The notes under the pieces: model-generated | Databases searched by the model: none | What the model saw: the letters and a program-made list of their open reading frames with translations, nothing else | Told to the model about the DNA's origin: nothing | Translations under genes and position numbers: made by a program | Assembly: GCA_027924585.1 (NCBI GenBank) | Contig: BSBM01000643.1 | Location: 18,090,501-18,154,500 of the forward strand | Direction: 5' to 3' | Length of the DNA: 64,000 nucleotides | Origin: Larix kaempferi | Lineage: Eukaryota; Streptophyta; Pinopsida; Pinales; Pinaceae | In this document: piece after piece, positions 9,597 to 19,725 of the stretch | Numbering within the stretch: position 1 is the stretch's first letter | Layout: each line of letters opens with the position of its first letter

Positions 9597-12206
9597 AACA
9601 AATTTTTACATAAAAAACATATTCTCACCATTGAGAATTCTAGACGTTCTCGTCGTCTACGGGGCGAACTCCCAGAGTTTAGTCCACTTGGCTCTCCACG
9701 TCACGGACGCAGAGCATTATCCCTTGATTCGACACATCATCAATCAATTAGACGGTCATCCAATTCTGACATACCCCACTTCACCTTTGATTTGGAGGTA
9801 GAATCCGAAAACCCCACCGAGTTACCACCAACCACAAGTATGTCTGGAACACCAGTTGATCCACTATTTACATTAACCATAGGTCAGACATCCGCAGACC
9901 CTTCTGCGGTAGTACCATCAACGGCAACAGCCACCCCCTTGGGTATGCCCAATATGGGTAACACTCCACATTCAGGAATGCCTAGCACAGGACCACCACC
10001 TGTCATGGGCATGCCCAACATGGGGGTCATACCCCCTTCGGTTTCCACAAACCCTATCCCAGGAATCCCTAGTGCGATTCCTAACCCAAGTGTAACTCCT
10101 GTTGCACTTGGGAGTGCTATCCCAGGAATCCCTAGTGCGATTCCTAACCCAAGTGTAACTCATGTTGCACTTGGCAGTGCTATACCAGGAATCCCTAGTG
10201 CGATTCCTAACCCAAGTGTAACCCAAGTTGCACTTGGGAGCGCTAACCCATATCAGGCCACACCTTTTGGAGGGCACATACCCTCCATACCTAGCATACC
10301 TATAAGCGCTACTGGACCCCTACACCATACCACAATGGCTAGGCAAGTCCCGGTTCCGGTCACCACATCCGCTAGTCTACCATACATGGCAAGTCTCAAC
10401 CTGCCAGATTTAGCTAGGCTCACAAATGACCCCATCAGACATGATCCTGCTTGGCCCCATATGCCCACTAAAATTCCCTCTGACATCCCTAAGTTTGAGG
10501 GTAAGGCTGGAGAAGACCCCCAAAATCACATCATGTCCTTCCATTTATGGTGTTCCTCAAACTCCATAGTGGATGACTCAATCCGCCTACGGCTTTTACA
10601 ACGCACCTTCACTGGCTCCGCAGCCAAATGGTATATCGAGCAACCCCATGGGACGCATTCCACATTTACCTCCCTTGCCTCGACCTTTCTACAATTCTTC
10701 CAGCTACCTGTCCGCTACGATGTGGGCGTCGAGATCCTACTGTCTTGCAGACAGAACACGGCCATGCATATCACTGACCATATTCATGATTGGCGTCGGC
10801 GCCGAAGCCTATGCAAGATCAAATTAGACGACCGAATCTTTTTAGACTGGTTCCTTAAATCCCTCCTTCCTCTCATTGCGAAGGATGTAGCATCTGAAAG
10901 ACCCCAGTCTGAGGAGGAGGCCATCCTTAAGGCCCAACAGTTTTATCTTATCTATGCCCAGTCAGGTTACCTATACACGATCATACCTGACGCCCCACGA
11001 GGTGACTCTGCACGCGGTGACACACCGGGGGCATCACATGCCGCTGATGGCATTATTGGCCAAATTACACCGCAAGCAAAACCTTTCAGTATGGTGAGCA
11101 CCATGCCCGCCCCAGACCTTTCTAGGGCTACATCTAGTTCCGGGGCGACAACTTCTTATGCTCCAACAAACCAGACCCATCACGTTCATGGACCCTCTTG
11201 TCCACAACATTGTTATGGCCAAGCGCCATCGGCATATGTACCCCCTACATACTATGCTCAAACTACGGTACAAAACCCCATGCAGTTCCAACAACAGCCC
11301 ATGCATTACCCACAACCGGTTGCACCGGCTAACCTCACACCTCCACCAGCTCAGGGGTACCAACAACCCTAGCAGGCAACTGGAACACCTCCAGCTCCAC
11401 CTGCATACTATCCACCGCAACCTGCTCCCGCACCTGCGGCTCCTCAGAATCCCCCCAATGCTCAAGGGCATGTGTACGCACAACAGCATCAGCCCCAATA
11501 CCAAAATAACCAACGCAACCAGGGTGGGCAACCCAACCGCGGAAGAGGACGCAACCATGGAAACAGTCAAAACTGTAACCAAGCTCCACAACCTACCCAT
11601 CCTCCGCAAGACAATAACGTGGCACCTGCTCATCAAAATCCTGATCGGCCACCTAAGCAACCCAAAAATGCTAATTTACGAACAAACCATCCTTGTTCCA
11701 TTTGCGGTGTCTATGGCCACTATACCCACGCTTGCCCACATCTCGAGCAAGCTCGACAACTGTGGACAAATGACACCCATCGTCAAGGGCAGGCGGCTCT
11801 TCAGCCACCACCCAACCCCCCACCACCTCCACAACAACCTCTGGTCCTCCAAAACCCCTTTCCAACACAAGGAGTGGTGAACACTCAGCTGTTAGCCCCC
11901 CAACAGGGCAACGGACAACCACAACAAATTACTTACACAGCTCCTGACCAACCCATGTTTGATTCAGGCACCCACCACTTATTGATGATGTCCACCGTTG
12001 ACGTCAATATCCAAACCCGTCGGAATCAATACGGACCGACTCCTGAAGCCCCCCCGCCGAAAAGGATACTAATGCTAATCCCACTGATCAGACATTGCGT
12101 ATACCTCAGCTTCCACTCGATGGCGCTTCTAAAGCACCTCGCTTCCCCCTTCGCCGAATCAACAACAACTCCAATGCACGGGCTGCGTCCAATTACAACA
12201 TCGTAG
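9597..12206 (+). pseudogene. gag: Tat-1 gag polyprotein, one in-frame stop
   Basis: Structural protein of the virus-like particle. The frame opens at 9597 after a TAA. The first ATG in it is 9840; the earlier stretch is basic (SRRSRRLRGELP) and is paralleled in Tat-0, so translation may begin upstream by a non-AUG codon or a spliced leader, or simply at 9840. Order: Pro/Thr-rich N-terminus with three 21-residue repeats, a retrotransposon gag core at about 10480-10990 (PKFEGKAGEDPQNHIM..., then DDRIFLDWFLKSL), a Gln/Pro-rich linker, and a CCHC knuckle (CSICGVYGHYTHAC, 11694-11735). A TAG at 11370-11372 interrupts it; it is CAG-like in context. The frame then loses register near a C7 run at 12049-12055. 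Confidence 0.9.
10056..10244 (+). repeat. Three 63-bp repeats coding 21 residues in gag
   Basis: Units at 10056-10118, 10119-10181 and 10182-10244 encode IPGIPSAIPNPSVT(P/H/Q)VALGSA. They are nearly identical at DNA level, so the expansion is recent. They lie in the N-terminal, probably disordered part of gag. Confidence 0.95.
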
Positions 12207-14704
12207 ATGACCTAGCTCAATCTCCCGCAGCCATGTTCGCGTTAGAAGTCTTGAAGAACTGTCCTACGCAGCGCAAGACTTTACTTTCCGCCATTGGGGC
12301 GATTGACCCAAATGATTCGAAATTGATGACCTTTGATTTAGACCAATCTGAACCACGGCTGCCTTCTACCATAGCAGTCCAAGTTTCCGTTTCTATTCGG
12401 AATCTTGTCATCCATCGATGTATCATCGACGAGGGTGCCTCCACATGCGTCATGTCCACTTTTGTTTGGCAAAAGTTGGGATCCCCTGCTCTCCAGCAAT
12501 CCACCACTGCATTGCGGGCCTACGACGGCCGGTCAGCTCAACCTCAAGGTTTATTACCCAAAGTACCCGTCCAATTAGGTGGGAAAACTGTGCTCATCGA
12601 CATAGAGGTCATTAACGCCCAGCTCGACTATAACCTTTTACTTGGCCGCAGTTACATGTACGCCATGAAAGCGGTCGCCTCCTCCGTCTTCCGCACCATG
12701 ATGTTCCCCCATGAGGGACGCGTGGTCAAAATTGACCAACTCACCTACTATGATCCCAACGCCCCTGCAGCACCGGAGAACGTTCTTCCCATGATTGAAC
12801 AACCCGCTTCTAGTGCAGTTACCTCCTTTGTGTCTTCTGTGGCACCCGGACTTTATTCGGATACACTAATGACCTCTACATTCCAGGCCATTCCACCACC
12901 GTCACCGGAGACCCAAGTCGCAAACCTCTGTACTCTTTCGCAGAATACGCAAACGTCCGGTGGTCAACCACCATTGATCCCCAGTCACATTGGTGTTACA
13001 CCCATCCACACCATCCCCTTCCTATTTCCTCCTTCGGGTGTAGTAAGCGCCCCGGTTATGGCTACCCTTAGCCTACCCGGGCTAACATTGGGATTACCCG
13101 TGTGGTATATTCCGCCTCCCGTTCGACCACCGACACCAGACGTCATCCTCCAACCAGTACAACCTATTGTTACCACAAATCAGCCTCCTCCTGGTGTCGC
13201 AATCCCTTCGTCGTCAACGACTCCTCCTCCTAACCTCAATATCCCTTCGTCGTCAATGAAACCTCCTCCTGGTCTCACGATTGCTTCGACGTCAAAGGAT
13301 CCCCCTCTTCTTGCTAAGCCCACTGGGGGCAGAGGTCCACAACCATACACTGCTATACCACCTCCTAAGGCAGCCAAACCCCCACCGGTGTTTCGAGCTC
13401 CCCCCAAATGTTCATTATGCGATGAAATTGGCCATCCAACTCATCAATGCCCACATTTATCGGCACTCCAAGAGCATATGAATATGTTGGACGATGACAT
13501 CGGCATCCCAGTAGTCAGATTAGAGCCACCTCTACAGCCTCGCGACAAATCACTGCGCACTAACCATCCTTGTGCTATATGCAGTGTTTACGGCCACTAC
13601 TCTCACCATTGCCCTGATCTACCTGACTATAGAGCAGCGTTGTACGAGTTAAACAATGCCGACTTAGAGATATCTCCTCCCCTCATCGAGGAGATCCACC
13701 CTCCACCATCATCCTCGTCAGAAGAAGTCAATACGATATATATGATTTCAACAACCTTCAAACCAGAACCCCTTGATTTATGGTCTGACTACTTCAATAC
13801 TGACGAGCAAATTTTGGAGACACTCACTGCACCCGGCTACCCTTGGGATGATATGCATCATCACTCGTACTTCCTCCTGGAAGCATCTACCTCCTCCGCA
13901 TCCAACCAGCTATCGATCGAGTCGAAAGACTTCATACCCACCAAAGTCGATTGGTTAAAGGACCCCATCCCAGCACCGGATGCCTTTGAAGAAGGGAATA
14001 TGTCAAACATTTCCCCCACTGTACAGATAGACATTTCCTCAACACCAGGGAAACCTGAACTCATCTCGCTGGGCGCATCTTGCACTCAAGCAGAAACTCA
14101 GGCATACAAAAAACTCTTTCAAGAGTTCCGAGACGTCTTTGCCTGGTCCTATACCGAGATGCCTGGTCTCGACCCCGCCATTATTGAACACCACATCGAT
14201 ACATGGCCGGAAGTACCCCCTGTTCGTCAGAAACAGCGACCTATTCACCCTGCCAAGCTCCCCGCTGTTAAGGCTGAAGTCGAGAAACTTCGAAAAGCAG
14301 GTTTTATCTACCCTATTCCGTACACCACCTGGGTGTCGAACCCCGTTCCAGTCAACAAAAAGCAAGGCACCCTTAGAGTATGCACTAACTTCCGCGATCT
14401 AAACCACGCTTGTCCAAAGGACAATTTCCCCACGCCATTCATTGACCAACTCATTGATGAGTGTGCGGGCCATGAGGTCCTATCCTTCATGGACGGGTTT
14501 TCCGGATATAACCAGATTCACATCCGCAAGGAGGATCAGTACAAGACTGCCTTTACCACCCCATGGGGCACCTTTGCCTATCGCGTCATGCCATTTGGCC
14601 TTAAAAATGCTGGTGCCACTTTCCAGCGAGCCATGACTTATTGCTTTCACGACTTGGTCCATATCTTGCGAGTCTATCTTGACGACCTCACAGCTCGTTC
14701 CTGA
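12095..14704 (+). pseudogene. pol: Tat-1 protease, zinc-knuckle spacer and RT N-terminal part
   Basis: This frame is -1 relative to gag; in Tat-2 gag and protease share one frame, so the shift here is probably an indel near 12049-12063 rather than programmed. The aspartic protease has IIDEGASTCVMS (catalytic Asp at about residue 112) and LLLGRSYM. A Pro-rich spacer has three 48-bp repeats (13150-13330) and two CCHC knuckles at 13409-13450 and 13571-13612. RT follows (VSNPVPVNKKQGTLRVCTNF, FMDGFSGYNQI, PFGLKNAGATFQ) up to the catalytic YLDD. A TGA at 14702-14704 stands where an Arg codon CGA is likely; the same frame continues beyond. Confidence 0.93.
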
Positions 14705-16780
14705 AAACGATCAGACCACCTTAACGACCTCCGGCAAGTTTTCCTACGTTGTCGCAAATATAAAATCCGCTTGAACCCACACAAGTGTGTCTTTTGCGTC
14801 CCGGCGGGCCGGTTGTTGGGTTTCATTGTTTCCCAAGACGGAATCACTGTCGATCCCCTGAAAGTCAAAGCCATCTTAGAACTTCCCCCTCCTCGCACGC
14901 TTCGGCAGCTTCAGAGCTTGCAAGGACGGTCCAATTTTCTTAGGCGCTTTGTTCCTGATTACGCCACCAAAGTCCATGGATTCTTACGCTTACTTCGTAC
15001 CCACATACCCTTTGTTTGGGATGAGCAAGCAGACACGGCATTCGAAGCCCTCAAGAAAGCTCTCACACAAGCCCCCTTGATATCCCCACCGGATTTCTCC
15101 CAAGACTTCACCCTTTATGTCTCAGCATCTGAACATGCTGTGTCCGGAGTTTTGGTCCAAGAAGATGCCTCCCACAAAGAGCATGTGATTTATTACGTCA
15201 GCCAGACCTTGTCTGGCCCACCTCTACGTTACCCATACGAGGAAAGATTAGCCCTAGCTGTAGTCTTTTCCGTACAAAAACTACGACACTACATTTTGCT
15301 TAGTCATACCACGGTCGTGGCCGACTCCAACCCCATGGTCTACCTCCTCACCCGGCGGCTCCTTCAGGGTCGTGTCGCTAAATGGGTCATTATCCTCCAG
15401 GAATATGACCTTACTTTCAAGACTCCCAAAAGCACCAAAGCCCTCGCGCTTGCTCACCTCATTACAGATCTCCCATCCTCTTCAACATCACCCGTCATCC
15501 AAACGGACCTGATTGACGAGCAGATCTTCGTCATTGCGTCTGACGACCCTTGGTACGGAGACATTTTGACTTACCTTCGTACGCAAAAATTCCGACCACA
15601 CATCGATCGTGATGGACGCCGTCGCATACGACACCATGCCCCCCGATACCTACTTATTGGGGATGTACTTTACCGACGCGGCATTGATACTATCTTACGC
15701 CGCTGCCTATCCCATAGTGAGGCAGAACAAGTCCTCAATGATTGTCATAGCGGTGCCTGTGGAGGCCATTTCTCCGGCATGGCCACCGCCCAGAAAATCA
15801 TTCGGGCCGGTTATTTTTGGCCATCATTGTTTACTGATTGCATCACAGCAGTCAAGCATTGCCAGAACTGCCAGCTATTTGCCCCCAAAGCAAGAACCCC
15901 TCCTGCCCCCCTTCATCCAGTCATCACTGTTGGACCATTCTGCAAATGGGCCATAGACTTCCTCGACTGCAACCCCCCGTCGGCCGGCGGTCACAAACAC
16001 ATCATTGTGGCTGTAGATTATTTCACCAAGTGGGCAGAAGCCATGCCGACCTATAATTGCAAAGCCGACACTGCAGCACGGTTTTTCTTCAACCATGTTA
16101 TCGCTCGTTTCGGAGTACCACAACAGCTAGTCTCTGACCACGGCTCTCACTTCGAAGATGCCGTCTGGAAGGAATTATCAACCATGTTGAAATTTGAACA
16201 CCATTTCTCTTCCGCTTACTATCCCCAAGGAAACGGCCAAGTCGAAGCGATCAATAAAATCTTGAAGACCATTCTCCAACGCATTGTAGACAAGCACAAA
16301 TCCAATTGGCATCACATGCTTTTCCCAGCACTATGGGCCTACCGCACCTCGACCAAAACCGCCACCGATTTCACCCCTTTCCATTTAGTTCACGACGTCG
16401 AATCTGTCCTCCCTATTGAGTGCCAGATCCCAGCCTTACATATCGCCGTTGAGCTCCTACCGGACACTTCCCCGATCGAGCAACGTTTACTGCTCCTAGA
16501 GCAGGCCGATGAAGATCGGCGCACAGCCATTCAAAACATGGAAGCTGCTAAACAACGATCGAAACTAAGTTACGACAAACGCGTCCACCCAAGAACCTTT
16601 TCGGAGGGAGACCTTGTCCTCGCTTACGATCAAGCTCATGATAAAACCGGAAAAGGAAAATTCGTGTCTATGTGGCAAGGCCCCTACATCATACACACCT
16701 GCCTCGGGCAGGGGGCATACATTCTGACCGATTCAGAAGGCAACACCCTGCGCAACCCACGCAACGGGTTGTACCTTTAA
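14705..16780 (+). pseudogene. pol: Tat-1 RT end, RNase H and integrase
   Basis: In frame with the preceding block after the TGA. RT thumb: NPHKCVFCV, GFIVS. RNase H: the usual first catalytic Asp is missing (LYVSASEHAVSGVLVQED), while the VVADSNPM Asp is present, as expected for Tat-type elements with a weakened RNase H. Integrase: H-H-C-C zinc motif (HSGACGGHFSG ... HCQNCQ), then catalytic Asp in AIDFLDC, Asp in VSDHGSHF and Glu in GNGQVEAINK, all intact. The C-terminus ends RNPRNGLYL. No second RNase H lies between RNase H and integrase; it is downstream at 16900. Apart from the flanking TGA this stretch is fully open. Confidence 0.95.
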
Positions 16781-16899
16781 AGATTTTACCCATAGAAAAT
16801 CTCATGGACACCATCGTCCATTTTAGTATAGGCATACATTTTTCGTTCACAAAAAATTTCAAAAAACCTAAATATTTGTTTTTCTCTGCATGACCACAG

Positions 16900-17337
16900 A
16901 TGGAGCCTCTTCCACTCTGCCATGTCGGTTTCGCTGATGGTGCAAGCCGTTGGTCTCCCAATCTCGCCTCCGCAGCTTGGGTAATATACTCCCCTTCACA
17001 TGAGTTAATTCACATTGATGGAGTATGTTTAGGTGCCGCCACCAATAATCAAGATGAATACGATGCCGTGACCGGTCTCCTGGCCGCTGCTCTCCAGATG
17101 AGCATACGTCACCTCAACGTTTTCTTGGACTCACAGCTCCTAGTTTCCCAGCTCAACAATGATTACCAGGTACGCGATCCGTGTCTTTTCATAAAATTCC
17201 TGCGCACTAAACAAATGGTTAGATAGTTTGAATCCATTACATTCACACATGTCCCAAGACACCTCAATAGTGTAGCTGACAATATGGCCAACAGTGTCCT
17301 CGACTGGCACACCAATCACATCATGTCATATCCATAA
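16900..17337 (+). pseudogene. Additional RNase H domain downstream of integrase (Tat-1)
   Basis: An RNase HI-type domain starting at ATG 16900: GFADGASRWSPNLASAAWV (first Asp), NNQDEYDAV (Glu), FLDSQLLVSQLN (Asp) and, past one stop, HVPRHLNSVADNMA (His and last Asp). It would remove RNA from RNA:DNA hybrids during reverse transcription and could replace the weakened pol RNase H. A TAG at 17224-17226 breaks it, probably from CAG. It lies 120 bp after the integrase stop; how it would be translated (splicing, re-initiation) is not clear. Tat-2 has the same domain at the same place. Confidence 0.9.
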
Positions 17338-17339
17338 AC

Positions 17340-17580
17340 AAAAATGCATCCATGTGCAAAACATGTGCCTCCATGGGCATATACAAAAACCAATATTGCA
17401 TCCACGTGCATAACATGTGCCTCCACGGGCATAAAAACAACCAAAATAATGCATCCATGTGCATAACATGTGCCTCCACGGGCATATATAAATCAACAAA
17501 CACACTGCATCCACGTGCATAACATGTGCCTCCACGGGCATATACAAAAGATAAATGTGCATCCACGTGCATACACGACA
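17340..17580. repeat. 52-56-bp tandem repeat, five copies
   Basis: GCATCCA(C/T)GTGCA recurs at 17346, 17398, 17451, 17507 and 17559, each followed by ACATGTGCCTCCACGGGCAT. Noncoding spacer between the second RNase H and the internal PPT-like tract. CATGTG and CACGTG E-box-like words are abundant, but no function is shown. Confidence 0.92.
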
Positions 17581-17708
17581 ATATATCTAAAATATATATC
17601 CACATATATATACAAATCAAATAGTCAACATGTCATAAGTGCCCTCAGCACTCGATATACAAAAAATACATCTGTCATACAAAAAATGCTTCCCCATATG
17701 CTCATGAG

Positions 17709-17723
17709 CATTTGGGGGCAAGT
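17709..17723 (+). other. Internal PPT-like tract
   Basis: CATTTGGGGGCAAG resembles the tract next to the Tat-2 3' LTR (CTTTGGGGGCATTC) and the genuine Tat-1 PPT (AGGGGGCAA). It lies 4.2 kb before the 3' LTR, right at the tail of the antisense gene. It could prime an extra plus-strand start or mark an ancient element end; see the finding on this tract. Confidence 0.4.
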
Positions 17724-17733
17724 ACAATATCAT

Positions 17734-17985
17734 CTACTCATCTGGATCCTGAGGATCCTCAGGCTCCTCCTCCGGCTCCTCCTCCGGCTCCTCCTCCGCC
17801 GGCCCCGCCGGGTCATGACGACCCCGAACTCGCCGCTCTGCTGGCCCCGCTGGATCGTCCCTCAGACGTATCCTCCCCTGAGCCGGCCCTGCCGGAACAT
17901 CTCCTCTACCACCCCCGTGTCTCGCAACGAACACCGCTGCCCTCAACAGAAGTGACTGCCACTCAGGCGGCGCACCTAGACATCC
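17734..17985 (-). other. In-frame downstream extension of the antisense gene
   Basis: Directly after the TAG at 17988-17986 the same minus-strand frame continues for about 84 codons, with repeated DDPAGPAE-type units and a (EEEP)n acidic end. The repeats are visible in DNA as CTCCTCCGG units. It may be an old C-terminus cut off by the TAG, or chance coding in repetitive DNA. The open frame and low-complexity acid-rich tail argue mildly for the former. Confidence 0.4.
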
Positions 17986-19182
17986 CTACAAAATGTCCCG
18001 ATCAAGGTCCCTCCAGCCATCCTCGGGGAGCCCATCTACGATCCGGGCTAGAGTCCGTCGGACACCATCTATAGCATCGTCGTGAGGGCCAACCCCTCGC
18101 CCACGGGCTGCATATCCTCCACCACGAGGAGGAGGTACATGTACTGGGGGACGAGCGACCACCATCGCCCGCCCCTGCCGAGCCACATAGTCAGGTGGTG
18201 GTACTGGACCCATATCTGCACAAAGCAAGTAAAACCATCAGATACTATACAACAGATATCATCATGATAAATCATACTACATATGATATAAGATCACATA
18301 ATACACAAAAACATACCGTCTAAGCTCCAGGCCTGTCCTGGGGCACGTGGCATCTCTGGGTCTCCCCGGTAGTCCATGCCGGCGTAGGGATAGTCCTCGA
18401 TCACCAGAGGCATCTGCTCCCACTGCTGGTAAAAATCCTCTGTGAAGAAGCCACGGATACCACCGCCAGCACGGGGCATCATCTTCCCCCACCTCATCAT
18501 ACGAGGCTCACTAGGAAGACCAGCACGAACGGGTACATGTGGCCGCAAGGTCGGTACCCGCTCGAAGAAAAAACAGCATAAAAAAGAGGCGTAACAAAAC
18601 TCGCCTCCCTCTCTCACGGCCTTGTCCAGATCTCTCCGGACACCGGCCAAGAACATCTGTGCCCAGGCGTAGTAAGTACCCCGTAGAACGGAATCCACCA
18701 TCATCGTCTGCCCCCCAGACATACGATGTGGTGCAGCAGCACCCAAAATCCTCAGAACACAGGCACCAACAGCCCGCATATCCCACTCACGTAGGAACTT
18801 CAGACTAATAGAGCTGTTTACCAAAACAGCGTCATCCACACAGAAGGTTTGTAAGAGGTCCTCCATATCCACACCCGGAGGCAACCTCGGAGAAATATCA
18901 CCCACCTCACCCAAGCGAGGCAAACCGGTCAAAAAATATACATCAGTGAGAGTAATCTCTAACCTCTCACCACCAATAATAAAGGCACCCTCTGCTGGCA
19001 CCCACCACTGCACAAGCTTGTTCAGGAGTCTCCTCACTGAACGGATGGGAGGAATCTGAGCGAAATTCAAGAGTTCGCTCATGGCTAGGGTCTGTCTCAC
19101 CCCTCCATCAGTCTCAATCCTCAGCATCAGCTCGCCATCAATCTCTCTCTCCCGCCACACGGACTGAGCTCTCCGCAACATC
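17986..19182 (-). CDS. Antisense PMD-like gene of Tat-1 (two coding exons)
   Basis: Opposite in direction to the retroelement. Exon 19182-18317 and exon 18215-17986 are joined by a 101-bp intron, giving about 364 residues from ATG 19181. The first exon starts just after a strong acceptor (TTTTTTCTTGGCAG). The protein has the plant-mobile-domain pattern LVQWWVPAEGAFIIGGERLE then ITLTDVYFLTGLP, followed by FFFERVPTLRPHVP and LVIEDYPYAGMDY; the tail is Arg/Gly/Pro-rich. PMD proteins are a plant family found both as host nuclear proteins and inside transposons; the biochemical role is unknown. Both exons are free of stops, unlike the surrounding gag-pol. The open frame also runs upstream to 19397 through the 33-bp array, but that is array-driven. 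A related spliced gene is in Tat-2. Confidence 0.8.
18216..18316 (-). other. Intron in the antisense gene
   Basis: On the minus strand the donor is GACG|GTATGT and the acceptor TTTGTGCAG|ATATGG. The intron is phase 1 and joins the frames exactly (GAC G / AT ATG). Its position, three codons after an Ala-Trp pair, equals that of the Tat-2 intron. On the retroelement sense strand these signals do not exist, so a sense genomic transcript would keep this sequence. Confidence 0.8.
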
Positions 19183-19600
19183 CTGCCAAGAAAAAACAGG
19201 AAATTTTTAGCCCCAGCATAAAAATTTAAAAAAAAAATCCCATCGTGGCTTTTACACAAAAATCCGCGATGCCCATCGCGGCTTTTCCACAAAAAGCCGC
19301 GATGACCATCGCGGGATCCATGCCAAAACCCGCGATGAACATCGCGAGTTTTGTCCAGACAGTCGCGATGAACATCGTGACTATCCCCCCTGAACACGCG
19401 ATGAACATCGCGGGTTCCGACTTCACAGTCGCGATGAACATCGCGACTGTGAGCCTAAAACCCGCGCGGTTCATCGCGGGTTCAGACCCGAAACCCGCGC
19501 GGTTCCACGTTGGAGAGTCAACGTGGAGTTTCACGGCCTTCGGGGGCCCACCGCCAAACAAAAAAGACATAATTAACTAGGCTAAGGCGAATAGAGTTAC
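19183..19600 (-). other. Predicted 5' intron of the antisense gene, holding the second array
   Basis: Minus-strand donor TTGCAG|GTAACT at 19600 and acceptor CTTGGCAG at 19184-19183 would remove 418 bp that contain the 33-bp array. The exon upstream (about 19690-19601) would be noncoding apart from a nine-codon frame. Supported only by splice consensus and by the TATA box further upstream. Confidence 0.45.
19241..19504. repeat. Second 33-bp tandem array of Tat-1
   Basis: CATCG(C/T)G falls every 33 bases at 19241, 19274, 19307, 19340, 19373, 19406, 19439 and 19472: the same period and the same eight anchors as the leader array at 8038-8269, in the same orientation. Unit 19340 closely matches unit 8071 (both with CCAGACAGTCGCG), and unit 19439 matches 8203 (AAAACCCGCGCGGT). 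Many units here contain CGCGATGAACATCGCG, a perfect 7-bp inverted repeat around AA, so this copy is more strongly hairpin-prone. Confidence 0.95.
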
Positions 19601-19715
19601 CTGCAACTCGCTAGACCGAAAACCAACGGTGAAATCTCCCAGAAATCAAGAAAGAGCTCTGACAGCTCTATCAAACTCGCACGTAACAATGACAAGTCAT
19701 ATTGGGCCCCACGTC

Positions 19716-19725
19716 CTATTTATAG
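19716..19725 (-). promoter_or_regulatory. TATA box for the antisense gene
   Basis: On the minus strand CTATAAATAG, a strong plant-type TATA box, 115 bp upstream of the predicted first splice donor. It would direct transcription from about 19690 toward 17986. This is sequence-based inference. Confidence 0.55.

Noticed and set aside
11370-11372. Programmed stop-codon readthrough in gag
   Set aside because: The downstream context (CAGGCA) does not fit the well-known CARYYA readthrough signal, and other stops in the copy look like simple C-to-T mutations.
12049-12063. Programmed -1 frameshift between gag and protease
   Set aside because: Tat-2 has gag and protease in one frame, and a C7 run here is a likely site of a plain indel.
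19183-19397. Upstream extension of the antisense frame to 19397
   Set aside because: Those codons lie in the 33-bp array, and a strong splice acceptor sits just before ATG 19181; the extension is absent from Tat-2.
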